Positions 1 to 6,437 of a DNA stretch of 64,000 nucleotides are shown here, piece after piece (position 1 is the stretch's first letter; every line of letters starts with the position of its first letter). The notes below the pieces were generated by a model. That model did not search any database, had not been told where the DNA came from, and saw nothing but the letters and a program-made list of their open reading frames with translations. Source of the DNA: Undibacterium umbellatum (GTDB lineage: Bacteria > Pseudomonadota > Gammaproteobacteria > Burkholderiales > Burkholderiaceae_D); NCBI RefSeq assembly GCF_014284125.1, contig NZ_JACOFX010000002.1, forward strand, positions 1 through 64,000, read 5' to 3'. A program made the translations under genes and the position numbers.

Positions 1-1
1 G

Positions 2-124
2 GATATTCGCAAAAAGCTCCAATTCTGCACCTCGACGTTCAAATCGAGACCAGATAAAAACATCAATTTGTGCAAACAAATCATTGACTTACGAACCCCT
101 GATGTGAAAACGTTGGGACACTAG
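2..124 (+). CDS. C-terminal fragment of an unidentified protein (runs off the window edge)
   Basis: A reading frame is open from the first bases and stops at TAG 122-124. It would give about 40 C-terminal residues, beginning DIRKKLQF and ending DVKTLGH. I cannot assign a family. The stop lies five bases before the GTG start of the zinc-ribbon gene, which suggests one transcript. In known Y RNA/rtcB loci the upstream gene can be the Ro60-like protein Rsr or a nucleotidyltransferase, but nothing in this fragment proves either. It could also be a chance open frame, because the start is not visible. Confidence 0.35.
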   Translation, partial: DIRKKLQFCTSTFKSRPDKNINLCKQIIDLRTPDVKTLGH

Positions 125-128
125 TGAT

Positions 129-332
129 GTGGACTATGTCTTCAATTGCAGAGATTGTGGCACAGTGCAAATATGGACAGCCAAGCAACAGAAGTGGTGG
201 TACGAGATTATGCAAGGCAATATCAATAGCGTCGCTGTACGATGTCGATCTTGTCGCAAGACAGAGCAACAAAGAAAGAAGCAAGCCCGGGACATTCATT
301 TGAGTGGCCTGGCAGAAAAACACAAACAATAG
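129..332 (+). CDS. Small zinc-ribbon protein in the RNA-repair locus
   Basis: This 67-residue protein has two zinc-knuckle pairs, CRDCG near residues 7-11 and CRSCR near residues 39-43. Between them is the aromatic stretch WTAKQQKWWYE, typical of the 'probable zinc-ribbon domain' family. The C-terminus is Lys/Arg-rich (RKKQAR), which fits nucleic-acid binding. The GTG at 129 is the first usable start after the previous stop, but the frame is open back to 108, so the protein could be slightly longer. Family members are often longer at the N-terminus, so this one may be trimmed. It ends nine bases before the first Y-like RNA. The role in RNA handling is inferred from position; the molecular function is unknown. 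Confidence 0.7.
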   Translation: MDYVFNCRDCGTVQIWTAKQQKWWYEIMQGNINSVAVRCRSCRKTEQQRKKQARDIHLSGLAEKHKQ

Positions 333-340
333 AGTTTTCA

Positions 341-464
341 GGCGAATGCTCGTGAACGTGCAACGGTCCTAAGGTGGTGAACAGATGCAATATGGCCTGG
401 TGTAGCCTGGGTACTGACTCTGACAAGAGTCTCCCGGCCGTCAGTTTCACGAACCCTTGTCGCC
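341..464 (+). ncRNA. Y RNA-like small RNA, copy 1 (no clear tRNA module)
   Basis: The ends pair in two steps. GGCGA (341-345) pairs with TCGCC (460-464), and TCGTGAA (350-356) pairs with TTCACGA (446-452). The internal loop has ATGC on the left and ACCCTTG on the right. The same 5' motif GGCGAATGC and 3' motif TTGTCGCC occur in the next two RNAs and match the Ro60/Rsr-binding stem described for bacterial Y RNAs. The centre holds a hairpin (GACTC/GAGTC, 416-431) and possible pairing of ACGG with CCGT, but no T-arm. It is therefore closer to a simple Y RNA such as YrlB than to YrlA. True ends may extend a few bases either way. Confidence 0.65.
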
Positions 465-510
465 GCAAGTAATTGTAAATGAAGGAGTTTGTGTTGTGAG
501 TAAAAGTTCA

Positions 511-648
511 GGCGAATGCTGGTGAAATTACATCACTTTTAATGAGGCTGTCGCGGGTTCGAAGCCCGTCACGAAATCTCGGTTTCGTGTAGCTCAGTTG
601 GTAGAGCACCTGTGGGTAACCACATACATTTCACCGAATATTGTCGCC
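511..648 (+). ncRNA. YrlA-like Y RNA with permuted tRNA mimic, copy 2
   Basis: The closing stem is GGCGA (511-515) with TCGCC (644-648), plus a perfect 8-bp helix GGTGAAAT (521-528) with ATTTCACC (628-635). Inside is a tRNA in permuted order. A T-arm with canonical TTCGAAG loop (553-569) comes first, then the 3' acceptor strand CACGAAA (570-576), a 6-nt loop, the 5' acceptor strand TTTCGTG (583-589), TA, a D-arm with AGTTGGTA loop (592-607) and a TGTGG/CCACA hairpin (611-624). All seven acceptor pairs are intact. Salmonella YrlA has this organisation: the Y stem binds Rsr and the module mimics tRNA. It lies upstream of rtcB, as in Salmonella. Confidence 0.85.
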
Positions 649-719
649 ACCCCAAAATGGCAAGTCGTAAAGTAAGAGAAGTAAGGCAGCAGTTAATAAC
701 TTTGCGGTAAAAAAGTTTA

Positions 720-858
720 GGCGAATGCGGATGAAACTACATCGCTAAGGACGAAGAGGTCGTGGGTTCGATCCCCACCACGGGGTCATCTGGCACCGTG
801 TAGCTCAGTGGGAGAGCGCTTGTGGGTAACCACAGATGTTTCATCAACCCTTGTCGCC
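720..858 (+). ncRNA. YrlA-like Y RNA with permuted tRNA mimic, copy 3
   Basis: The closing stem is GGCGA (720-724) with TCGCC (854-858), plus GATGAAAC (730-737) with GTTTCATC (838-845). The permuted tRNA module has a T-arm with TTCGATC loop (762-778) and acceptor strands CACGGGG (779-785) and CACCGTG (794-800) with one G-A mismatch. A D-arm (803-817) and a TGTGG/CCACA hairpin (821-834), the latter identical to copy 2, follow. Helix sequences differ from copy 2 by compensating changes (GGTGAAAT/ATTTCACC against GATGAAAC/GTTTCATC). Such covariation supports a real folded RNA. It ends about 30 bases before the rtcB start and is probably cut from the same transcript. Confidence 0.85.
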
Positions 859-887
859 ACCAAAGAATTTAATAATAAAGAGAAAAT

Positions 888-2123
888 ATGAAGCACGAAG
901 ATTATGATGTAATACAGTACAAAGATGGTCGTCCTATCAAGATGTGGACCAAAGGTGTTCCTGTTGAAGAAGAAGCCAAGCAGCAGTTGGCGAATACCTC
1001 TCGTTTGCCTTTCATCTACAAACATATTGCCGTGATGCCAGACGTGCATCTGGGTAAAGGTTCTACCATCGGTAGCGTGATACCTACCCTGGGTGCAGTG
1101 ATCCCGGCTGCGGTCGGTGTGGATATCGGTTGCGGGATGATGGCTGCCAAGACCACTTTGTTTGCTCATGATTTGCCTGATAACCTGGGTCCTTTGCGTA
1201 CTGCGATAGAAAAAGCCATACCGCATGGTATGTCACCAAAGACCCGTAGCTTCAAAGGCCGTGATAAGGGTTCATGGGAAACACCACCATCTGCTGTGGA
1301 TAATGCCTGGGCAGAATTGAAAGTTGGTTTCGATGAAATTTGCTTGAAGACACCGCGTTTAAAAAACACCAATAACTATCGTCATCTGGGGACTTTGGGT
1401 GGTGGTAACCACTTCGTTGAAGTATGCCTGGATGAAGCCAATGCAGTATGGTTCATGTTGCATTCCGGTTCACGTGGAGTAGGTAATGCAATTGGTAGCC
1501 ATTTCATCGAACTGGCCAAGCAGGATATGCGTACCCATTTCATTAACTTGCCAGATCAGGATTTGTCCTATCTGCCAGAAGGTACCGAACATTACAAGGA
1601 CTATATCCAGGCAGTGGGGTGGGCGCAGAAGTTTGCCCGCTTGAACCGTGAAGTGATGATGCAGAACTTGATTGCTGCCGTGCGTACTGTGATCAGCAAA
1701 CCGTTTGAGACCCATGTTGAGGCGGTTAATTGTCATCATAACTATGTGCAGAAAGAACATCACTTCGGTAAAGATGTATTGGTAACCCGTAAAGGTGCAG
1801 TATCTGCGCGTGCCGGTGAATTGGGGATTATCCCTGGTTCCATGGGCGCGAAAAGCTTCATCGTGCGTGGTAAAGGAAATGAAGAAAGCTTCAATAGCTG
1901 CAGCCACGGTGCAGGACGTACCATGAGCCGTACCGCCGCGAAAAAGCTATACACCGTCGCCGATCAGATCGCCGCAACCGAGGGTGTGGAATGCCGTAAA
2001 GATGCCGATGTTATTGATGAAATCCCTATGGCATATAAAGACATCGACGCCGTAATGCTGGCCCAAAGTGCGCTTGTAGATGTGGTGCACGTTTTGAAGC
2101 AGGTAGTGTGCGTTAAGGGTTGA
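888..2123 (+). CDS. rtcB: RNA-splicing ligase RtcB (E. coli type)
   Basis: RtcB joins RNA 2',3'-cyclic phosphate or 3'-phosphate ends to 5'-OH ends using GTP and manganese. The 411-residue protein is collinear with E. coli RtcB. It shows MPDVHLGKGSTIGSVIP, the metal-binding cysteine in VGVDIGCGM (Cys82), GTLGGGNHF, LHSGSRG, NCHHNYV, CSHGAG with the GMP-accepting histidine, and the C-terminus QVVCVKG. All expected metal and guanylate residues are present. The ATG at 888 follows the third Y-like RNA by about 30 bases, with AAAGAGAA upstream as a plausible ribosome site. rtcA follows after a palindromic repeat. In enterobacteria such operons are controlled by the sigma-54 activator RtcR; no rtcR is seen here. 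Confidence 0.97.
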   Translation: MKHEDYDVIQYKDGRPIKMWTKGVPVEEEAKQQLANTSRLPFIYKHIAVMPDVHLGKGSTIGSVIPTLGAVIPAAVGVDIGCGMMAAKTTLFAHDLPDNLGPLRTAIEKAIPHGMSPKTRSFKGRDKGSWETPPSAVDNAWAELKVGFDEICLKTPRLKNTNNYRHLGTLGGGNHFVEVCLDEANAVWFMLHSGSRGVGNAIGSHFIELAKQDMRTHFINLPDQDLSYLPEGTEHYKDYIQAVGWAQKFARLNREVMMQNLIAAVRTVISKPFETHVEAVNCHHNYVQKEHHFGKDVLVTRKGAVSARAGELGIIPGSMGAKSFIVRGKGNEESFNSCSHGAGRTMSRTAAKKLYTVADQIAATEGVECRKDADVIDEIPMAYKDIDAVMLAQSALVDVVHVLKQVVCVKG

Positions 2124-2140
2124 TTTTTAAATTCAAGACA

Positions 2141-2270
2141 TCTCAACACAGAGGCACAGAGACACAGAGGAAAAGCAAGAGGGATCTCTTTTTCATAAAA
2201 TTCGAGACAGTCAAATTTCCAAAAGATTTTTTCCTGCCTTTCTCTGTGTCTCCGTGCCTCTGTGGTTAAT
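2141..2270 (+). repeat. Long inverted repeat of the CACAGAG type, copy 1
   Basis: The left arm near 2145-2172 contains CACAGAGGCACAGAGACACA. The right arm near 2240-2266 is its near-exact reverse complement (TGTGTCTCCGTGCCTCTGTG). About 70 AT-rich bases separate them. A second element of the same kind lies at 32418-32620. It sits between rtcB and rtcA and would fold into a strong RNA hairpin, so it could affect processing of the rtcBA message. Mobility is not proven. Confidence 0.7.
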
Positions 2271-2304
2271 GGTCTTGAACTTGTTTGAATTGAAAATAAA
2301 AATA

Positions 2305-3336
2305 ATGAATAAGAAAATGATAGAGCTGGATGGCTCTTTGGGTGAGGGTGGTGGACAGATATTGCGTACGTCTTTGAGTCTGTCCATGATTACCGGGCAA
2401 CCGTTTCGTATCATCAATATCCGTGCTGGCCGCGCCAAGCCTGGTTTGCTGCGCCAGCATCTGGTGGCAGTGCAATCAGCTGCTGCCGTCAGCAGTGCGC
2501 AGGTTACTGGCGCAGAACTGGGTTCGACTACGCTGGAGTTTATTCCATCGGGCATCTATGGCGGCACTTACCAGTTCGCCATAGGTAGTGCCGGTAGTTG
2601 TACCCTGGTGTTGCAGACCCTGATACCTGCCTTGCTTTATGCCGACAAACCATCGACCATCAAGATCACTGGCGGTACTCACAATGACATGGCACCGCCT
2701 GCACAGTTCTTGCAAAAGGCCTATGGCCGTGTATTGCAGCAAATGGGGGCAGATGTCAGTTTTGAATTGAAGCGTTACGGCTTCGTCCCTGCTGGTGGTG
2801 GTGAAGTTATCGCCCAAATACACCCATGCAAGCAGTTGAAGCAACTGGACTTGCTGGAACGTGGCGAAAGAATCAAAGGCTACGCCGAAAGCTTTGTCGC
2901 TGGTGTACCTGTCGATGTCGCCAAACGTGAACTTGAATGCGTAGGCGCAGGCATGGGCTGGACTGCCGATCAATTACTGGTACGTGGCCTGAGCAATGAC
3001 CAGGGGCCAGGCAATGTACTGTTGATTACTCTGGAGCATGAACATATTACCGAAGTATTTTGCGGTTTTGGTGAAAAAGCCGTCAAGGCAGAAAATGTCG
3101 CCAAACGTACTGTGCAGGAATTGCGTGAGTATGTCGCATCTGGTGCAGCACTGGGCGAGCACCTGGCAGACCAGGTCATGTTGCCCTTTGCCCTGGCGGG
3201 TGGGGGAAGTTTTACATGCAGCGTCATATCGCAACATGCGAAGACTAATGCGGATGTGATTGGACGGTTCTTGCCTGTGAGTACAGAGTTTACACCACAG
3301 GATAAGCGCTTCGTCTGCACGATGAAGCAAAATTAA
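2305..3336 (+). CDS. rtcA: RNA 3'-terminal phosphate cyclase RtcA
   Basis: RtcA converts RNA 3'-phosphate ends to 2',3'-cyclic phosphates using ATP, through an enzyme-histidine-AMP intermediate, and so works with RtcB in RNA end repair. The protein opens with the signature LDGSLGEGGGQILRTSL and has GGTHNDMAPP in the middle. HLADQVMLPFALAGGGSF near the C-terminus contains the nucleotidyl-accepting histidine (HLADQ). I start at ATG 2305 (MNKKMIELDG, 343 residues). An upstream ATG at 2254 falls inside the palindromic repeat and would add residues with no family support. The DIP1984-type gene follows 13 bases later. Confidence 0.95.
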   Translation: MNKKMIELDGSLGEGGGQILRTSLSLSMITGQPFRIINIRAGRAKPGLLRQHLVAVQSAAAVSSAQVTGAELGSTTLEFIPSGIYGGTYQFAIGSAGSCTLVLQTLIPALLYADKPSTIKITGGTHNDMAPPAQFLQKAYGRVLQQMGADVSFELKRYGFVPAGGGEVIAQIHPCKQLKQLDLLERGERIKGYAESFVAGVPVDVAKRELECVGAGMGWTADQLLVRGLSNDQGPGNVLLITLEHEHITEVFCGFGEKAVKAENVAKRTVQELREYVASGAALGEHLADQVMLPFALAGGGSFTCSVISQHAKTNADVIGRFLPVSTEFTPQDKRFVCTMKQN

Positions 3337-3349
3337 AAAGGAGAACAAG

Positions 3350-3802
3350 ATGAAGCTTGCAGAAGCCTTGTTATTGCGAGGCGATTTACAGAAAAAACTG
3401 GCATCCATGCGTGAACGCATAGTGCGCAATGGACTGGTACAAGAAGGCAATACGCCACAGGAAGATCCTGAGGCTCTATTGCTGGAAGCCTATGCCGTGA
3501 CCACAGAGCTGGAAAAACTGGTATTGGCGATTAATGCCGCGAACATGAGCAACAAGTTGCCGGATGGCCGTATCCTGACAGCCGCCATCGCCGAGCGCGA
3601 TAGTTTGATACAGCGCCATGGCTTGTTGCAGGCAGCCATAGGATCAACACAGAAAGAACCAGATCGCTATAGTGCTCGTGAAATAAAATGGGTGTCCGTA
3701 TTTGATGTGAAGAAATTGCAGAAGCAGTCAGAAGACCTGGCCAAGAAATTGCGCGAATTGAATGCGAAGATTCAGGAAAGTAACTGGCAGGTAGTGTTGT
3801 AG
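3350..3802 (+). CDS. DIP1984-family protein (septicolysin-like), function unknown
   Basis: This 150-residue, mostly alpha-helical protein starts MKLAEALLLRGDLQKKLASMRERI. It continues with LPDGRILTAAIAERD and a C-terminal heptad-rich segment (DVKKLQKQSEDLAKKLRELNAKIQ), the typical layout of the DIP1984/'septicolysin' family. No biochemical role is established for the family; the toxin-like name is historical. It is 13 bases behind rtcA with a clear GGAGAA ribosome site, so it is probably the last gene of the rtcBA operon. A role around RNA repair is inferred from position only. Confidence 0.8.
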   Translation: MKLAEALLLRGDLQKKLASMRERIVRNGLVQEGNTPQEDPEALLLEAYAVTTELEKLVLAINAANMSNKLPDGRILTAAIAERDSLIQRHGLLQAAIGSTQKEPDRYSAREIKWVSVFDVKKLQKQSEDLAKKLRELNAKIQESNWQVVL

Positions 3803-4061
3803 CTGAGCTTGTAAAGTTTTCGGAACATAGGGTGAGCGTGGAACCCCGGCCCGATGACAGGGGGTGGAAAATATACTGGGATCGCTAACCGAGCGCGATG
3901 GGCAGCGCCAACAAATGACAACTCAGCCCATCACATCGCACTGTTGAAATTGCATACTGCAAACTTAACCACCACACGCTGGCTATGTTCCATTTTATTT
4001 TTTTTATTTACGATGCCTTGAATCGAGCGTCAAAAGTACTTATACGTATATTTCTCTCAAC

Positions 4062-4466
4062 ATGAAAATAACTGTCGAACCAAAATCTAAATCGTATTCA
4101 GGAAAAGTGTTCACTGGCGTTAGTGAGTTATCGCTCGGCGCTACTGGTCTTCGCATTGTTGTTGCTGCTACTGATGAGACTAATGAGAAGCGTACCTTGA
4201 TAGAAATTCATTTTGAGGAGGCGAGAGGTTTTCGAGTTCTTGACGAAGGCGATCTTATTCCTTATTGGCAAAGTAAAGTATTTGAGTCTGGATACTGCCT
4301 GTTTGAAATCAAGTCTGGTGGTTGGCTAGAACAAGAAAGGCAATTTCCAGGGATGTTGGCAATTACAGAAGCGGTAGGCGATTTCAGGGAATGGTTTATT
4401 TGCACTGAATACAATTGCGTTAATGTTCTAGCTGTGAATCCACCATTGATCAGAGAATTTTCTTGA
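4062..4466 (+). CDS. Orphan 134-residue protein, function unknown
   Basis: I do not recognise the family with certainty. The protein is soluble, acidic and predicted mixed alpha/beta, with no signal peptide. Features such as GGWLEQE near residue 87 and the C-terminal EYNCVNVLAVNPP resemble small stand-alone immunity-type proteins of polymorphic toxin systems, but no toxin gene is adjacent. No good Shine-Dalgarno precedes the ATG. The 259 bases between it and the DIP1984 gene hold only a weak inverted repeat (GATGGGC/GCCCATC near 3900) and AT-rich sequence with TATACGTATAT just upstream. Codon use looks more AT-rich than that of its neighbours, which hints at transfer. Confidence 0.6.
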   Translation: MKITVEPKSKSYSGKVFTGVSELSLGATGLRIVVAATDETNEKRTLIEIHFEEARGFRVLDEGDLIPYWQSKVFESGYCLFEIKSGGWLEQERQFPGMLAITEAVGDFREWFICTEYNCVNVLAVNPPLIREFS

Positions 4467-4549
4467 TGCGATGCGCGTCTGATATTTATCTATAATCCCT
4501 GATAGCCAAGCTTTTGCTGAACTGAGTGTCAATTTTTTTTTGAATTCTA

Positions 4550-4579
4550 TTGACACAGTAATTTAATCTCGTGCAGAAT
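4550..4579 (+). promoter_or_regulatory. Candidate sigma-70 promoter
   Basis: A perfect -35 box TTGACA (4550-4555) is followed after 18 bases by CAGAAT (4574-4579), matching four of six -10 positions. A transcript from here would start near 4586, pass the 13-codon ORF and meet the first terminator at about 4762, giving an RNA of roughly 175 bases. Confidence 0.5.
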
Positions 4580-4662
4580 CGAGTCTCTCCGATATGCAGC
4601 AATTTAAAAATTCTCTGCAATTCGATTTTTTCATCAACACCCAATTCAAGAAAGGAACGGCC

Positions 4663-4704
4663 ATGCCACGGAATACGGCTAGTAAGAACAATCAATACTT
4701 TTAG
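4663..4704 (+). CDS. Possible 13-residue leader peptide
   Basis: The ATG at 4663 opens MPRNTASKNNQYF and ends at TAG 4702-4704. AAGGAAC lies 6-10 bases upstream, a good ribosome-binding site. The stop codon directly abuts CCCCG, the left half of a hairpin that competes with the terminator stem at 4718-4762. That is the layout of an attenuator leader, although the peptide has no run of a single amino acid. It could equally be a chance ORF in a small RNA. Confidence 0.35.
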   Translation: MPRNTASKNNQYF

Positions 4705-4717
4705 CCCCGTGCACGAC

Positions 4718-4762
4718 GCTCGGGGTTAAGGCAAATCGCCAACCCGAGCCGGTCTTTTTTTT
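4718..4762 (+). terminator. Rho-independent terminator with possible antiterminator
   Basis: GCTCGGGGTT (4718-4727) pairs with AACCCGAGC (4741-4749), with an inner GGC/GCC pair and a following run of eight T. CCCCG at 4705-4709 can pair with CGGGG (4721-4725) instead, which would disrupt the terminator stem. Confidence 0.75.
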
Positions 4763-4766
4763 CGAA

Positions 4767-4799
4767 AACCCCGGTGAGGAAACTCGTCGGGGTTTTTAC
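4767..4799 (+). terminator. Strong second terminator (GAAA tetraloop)
   Basis: AACCCCGGTGAG pairs along its whole length with CTCGTCGGGGTT around a GAAA tetraloop and is followed by TTTTT. It stands only a few bases after the previous terminator, so read-through toward the second rtcB should be well insulated. Confidence 0.8.
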
Positions 4800-5002
4800 T
4801 TTTCAGCCGCTGATTTTTTGTTGGAACGCCAGAACTTGCATTGCCTTGCGCCATGCGGGCAGGGATGGTGTTCGCCAAAAAAATGCGCAGCCTTATTTGC
4901 AAAGAAAAGCAGCAAGATGTGCCTCATGCCAGCAGCACGATTTGCTGACGTGGCGAAAGCAACTCGCAGAAAAAACACCGGCATGACAAGAAGGAAAATT
5001 GT

Positions 5003-6211
5003 ATGCCTATAGCTCAAAGTTTGCACAAGGCCAAAGTGCCAGTGCATATATTTACCGATGATGTTGATCACACTGCGATACAGCAGTTGCTCAATATCGC
5101 TAATTTAAACATCGTCCATCCTCACGTAGCGGCCATGCCTGATGTGCATGCGGGTGTGGGTGCTACGGTAGGTAGTGTGATACCTACCCGTGCTGCCATC
5201 ATCCCTGGTGCTGTAGGTGTGGACATAGGCTGTGGCATGAATGCTGTGCGCACGACCTTGACGGCCAGCCAGTTGCCTGACAACCTTGCGAAACTGCGCA
5301 GTGCTTTGGAAGCTGAGATACCTGTCGGTTTTAGCCAGCATGCCTGGAACAGAATGCGCGGGTCTGCGCTGGTCAGGGTGGGCAAACCCTTGAATGACAG
5401 GCTGGACAAGATCGTCGCCAAGCACAAGAGCATCATGAAAATGCTGCCGAAGTTTTACCAGACCTGGATATGCCAGTTGGGTACCCTGGGTGGTGGTAAT
5501 CATTTCATTGAAGTGTGTATTGATGAAGAGCAGCGCGTCTGGATCATGTTGCATTCTGGTTCGCGTGGTGTGGGCAATGTCATCGGCAAGCATTTTATCT
5601 GGGCTGCCAGGAAAGAAATGTGGCGGCACCAGATACATTTGCCGGACAAGGACTTGTCTTACTTCACTGAAGGCTCGGAACTGTTTGATGATTATGTCGA
5701 AGCAGTACAGTGGGCGCAGGATTATGCGCTGGCTAACCGGAGTGAAATGATGCGTCGGGCACTGGCTGTGCTGGAAAAAGAAGTCACCAGCTTCAAGCTT
5801 GATGGGGAAGCCATCAATTGCCATCACAATTATGTGTCGCAAGAAACGCATAATAATGAAAATCTCTTTATTACCCGCAAGGGAGCAATTTCTGCCCGCA
5901 TGGGTGAGATGGGGATTATTCCTGGCAGCATGGGCGCACGTAGTTATATCGTCAGGGGCAAGGGTAATCCTGAATCATTCTGTTCCTGCTCTCACGGTGC
6001 AGGGCGCAGGATGAGCCGGGGTGAGGCCAGGGAGACATATGATGCTGATGACCTGGCAGCACAGACTCAGGGTATAGAATGTCGCAAGGATAAGGGCGTG
6101 GTCGATGAAATTCCGGCTGCCTATAAGGATATCGATGCAGTCATGGCGCATCAGCGTGATCTGGTCGAGATCGTCCATACCTTGCGCCAGGTTGTTTGTG
6201 TAAAAGGATAA
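5003..6211 (+). CDS. Second RtcB-type RNA ligase, divergent paralogue
   Basis: This 402-residue RtcB homologue keeps the catalytic frame: MPDVHAGVGATVGSVIP, VGVDIGCGM with Cys78, GTLGGGNHF, LHSGSRG, NCHHNYV, CSHGAG and the C-terminal VVCVKG. It should therefore be an active 3'-phosphate/5'-OH RNA ligase. It differs from the first copy mainly between residues about 110 and 155, where the family's substrate-facing insertion is replaced by SQHAWNRMRGSALVRVGKP and nearby sequence. The start is ATG 5003 with AAGGA upstream. In other bacteria such second copies (RtcB2) are often paired with the release factor PrfH; here a 55-residue basic protein follows instead. Confidence 0.93.
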   Translation: MPIAQSLHKAKVPVHIFTDDVDHTAIQQLLNIANLNIVHPHVAAMPDVHAGVGATVGSVIPTRAAIIPGAVGVDIGCGMNAVRTTLTASQLPDNLAKLRSALEAEIPVGFSQHAWNRMRGSALVRVGKPLNDRLDKIVAKHKSIMKMLPKFYQTWICQLGTLGGGNHFIEVCIDEEQRVWIMLHSGSRGVGNVIGKHFIWAARKEMWRHQIHLPDKDLSYFTEGSELFDDYVEAVQWAQDYALANRSEMMRRALAVLEKEVTSFKLDGEAINCHHNYVSQETHNNENLFITRKGAISARMGEMGIIPGSMGARSYIVRGKGNPESFCSCSHGAGRRMSRGEARETYDADDLAAQTQGIECRKDKGVVDEIPAAYKDIDAVMAHQRDLVEIVHTLRQVVCVKG

Positions 6212-6214
6212 AGA

Positions 6215-6382
6215 ATGAAGATCAATATCAAATTACCCAAACCGCGCAACCCGCTGGCTGTGCTGGTCAAACAGCGCAATGCCGGTGTCCATGGCGCACT
6301 CAATCCCAAGCGTACTGAGCGCAGGCAGGAGAAGCAACGCCTGCAGCAACTCAAGGGCGGGCGACTCAAGGATGAAGAGTAA
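6215..6382 (+). CDS. 55-residue highly basic protein behind the second rtcB
   Basis: The ATG at 6215 follows the rtcB stop by three bases, with AAAGGA inside the end of rtcB as ribosome site, so translation is probably coupled. The peptide starts MKINIKLPKPRNPLAV and carries KPRNP, NPKRTERRQEKQR and other basic clusters, ending GRLKDEE. It has no cysteines and no membrane segment. Charge and position suggest an RNA-binding helper of the ligase, which is inference. A terminator follows at 6406. I do not recognise a named family. Confidence 0.75.
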   Translation: MKINIKLPKPRNPLAVLVKQRNAGVHGALNPKRTERRQEKQRLQQLKGGRLKDEE

Positions 6383-6405
6383 GCACGGAAATTGTTTTAA
6401 TCCAG

Positions 6406-6437
6406 GCGCTCATTTGGCAACAAATGGGCGCTTTTTT
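6406..6437 (+). terminator. Terminator of the second rtcB unit
   Basis: GCGCTCATTTG (6406-6416), loop GCAA, CAAATGGGCGC (6421-6431) and six T form a textbook intrinsic terminator. Confidence 0.9.

Larger units (their letters stand above)
4467..5002. other. Stretch with regulatory RNA features but no sizeable gene
   Basis: Between the orphan gene and the second rtcB I find a promoter-like pair, a 13-codon ORF and two tandem terminators (listed separately). The remaining 4800-5002 has frames with several cysteines on both strands, but no family resemblance and no ribosome site. Only the AGAAGGA at about 4989, which serves the next gene, looks functional. Confidence 0.5.

Noticed and set aside
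541..834. Ordinary tRNA genes suggested by T-loop and D-loop sequences
   Set aside because: The 3' half precedes the 5' half, there is no normal anticodon arm, and both copies sit inside a Y-type stem, so these are tRNA mimics.
4486..4695. Minus-strand ORF of 69 codons
   Set aside because: No ribosome site or family match; it lies antisense to a promoter and a small ORF.
4796..5071. Overlapping cysteine-containing ORFs on both strands before the second rtcB
   Set aside because: They overlap a terminator or the rtcB start, have no ribosome site and no recognisable domain.
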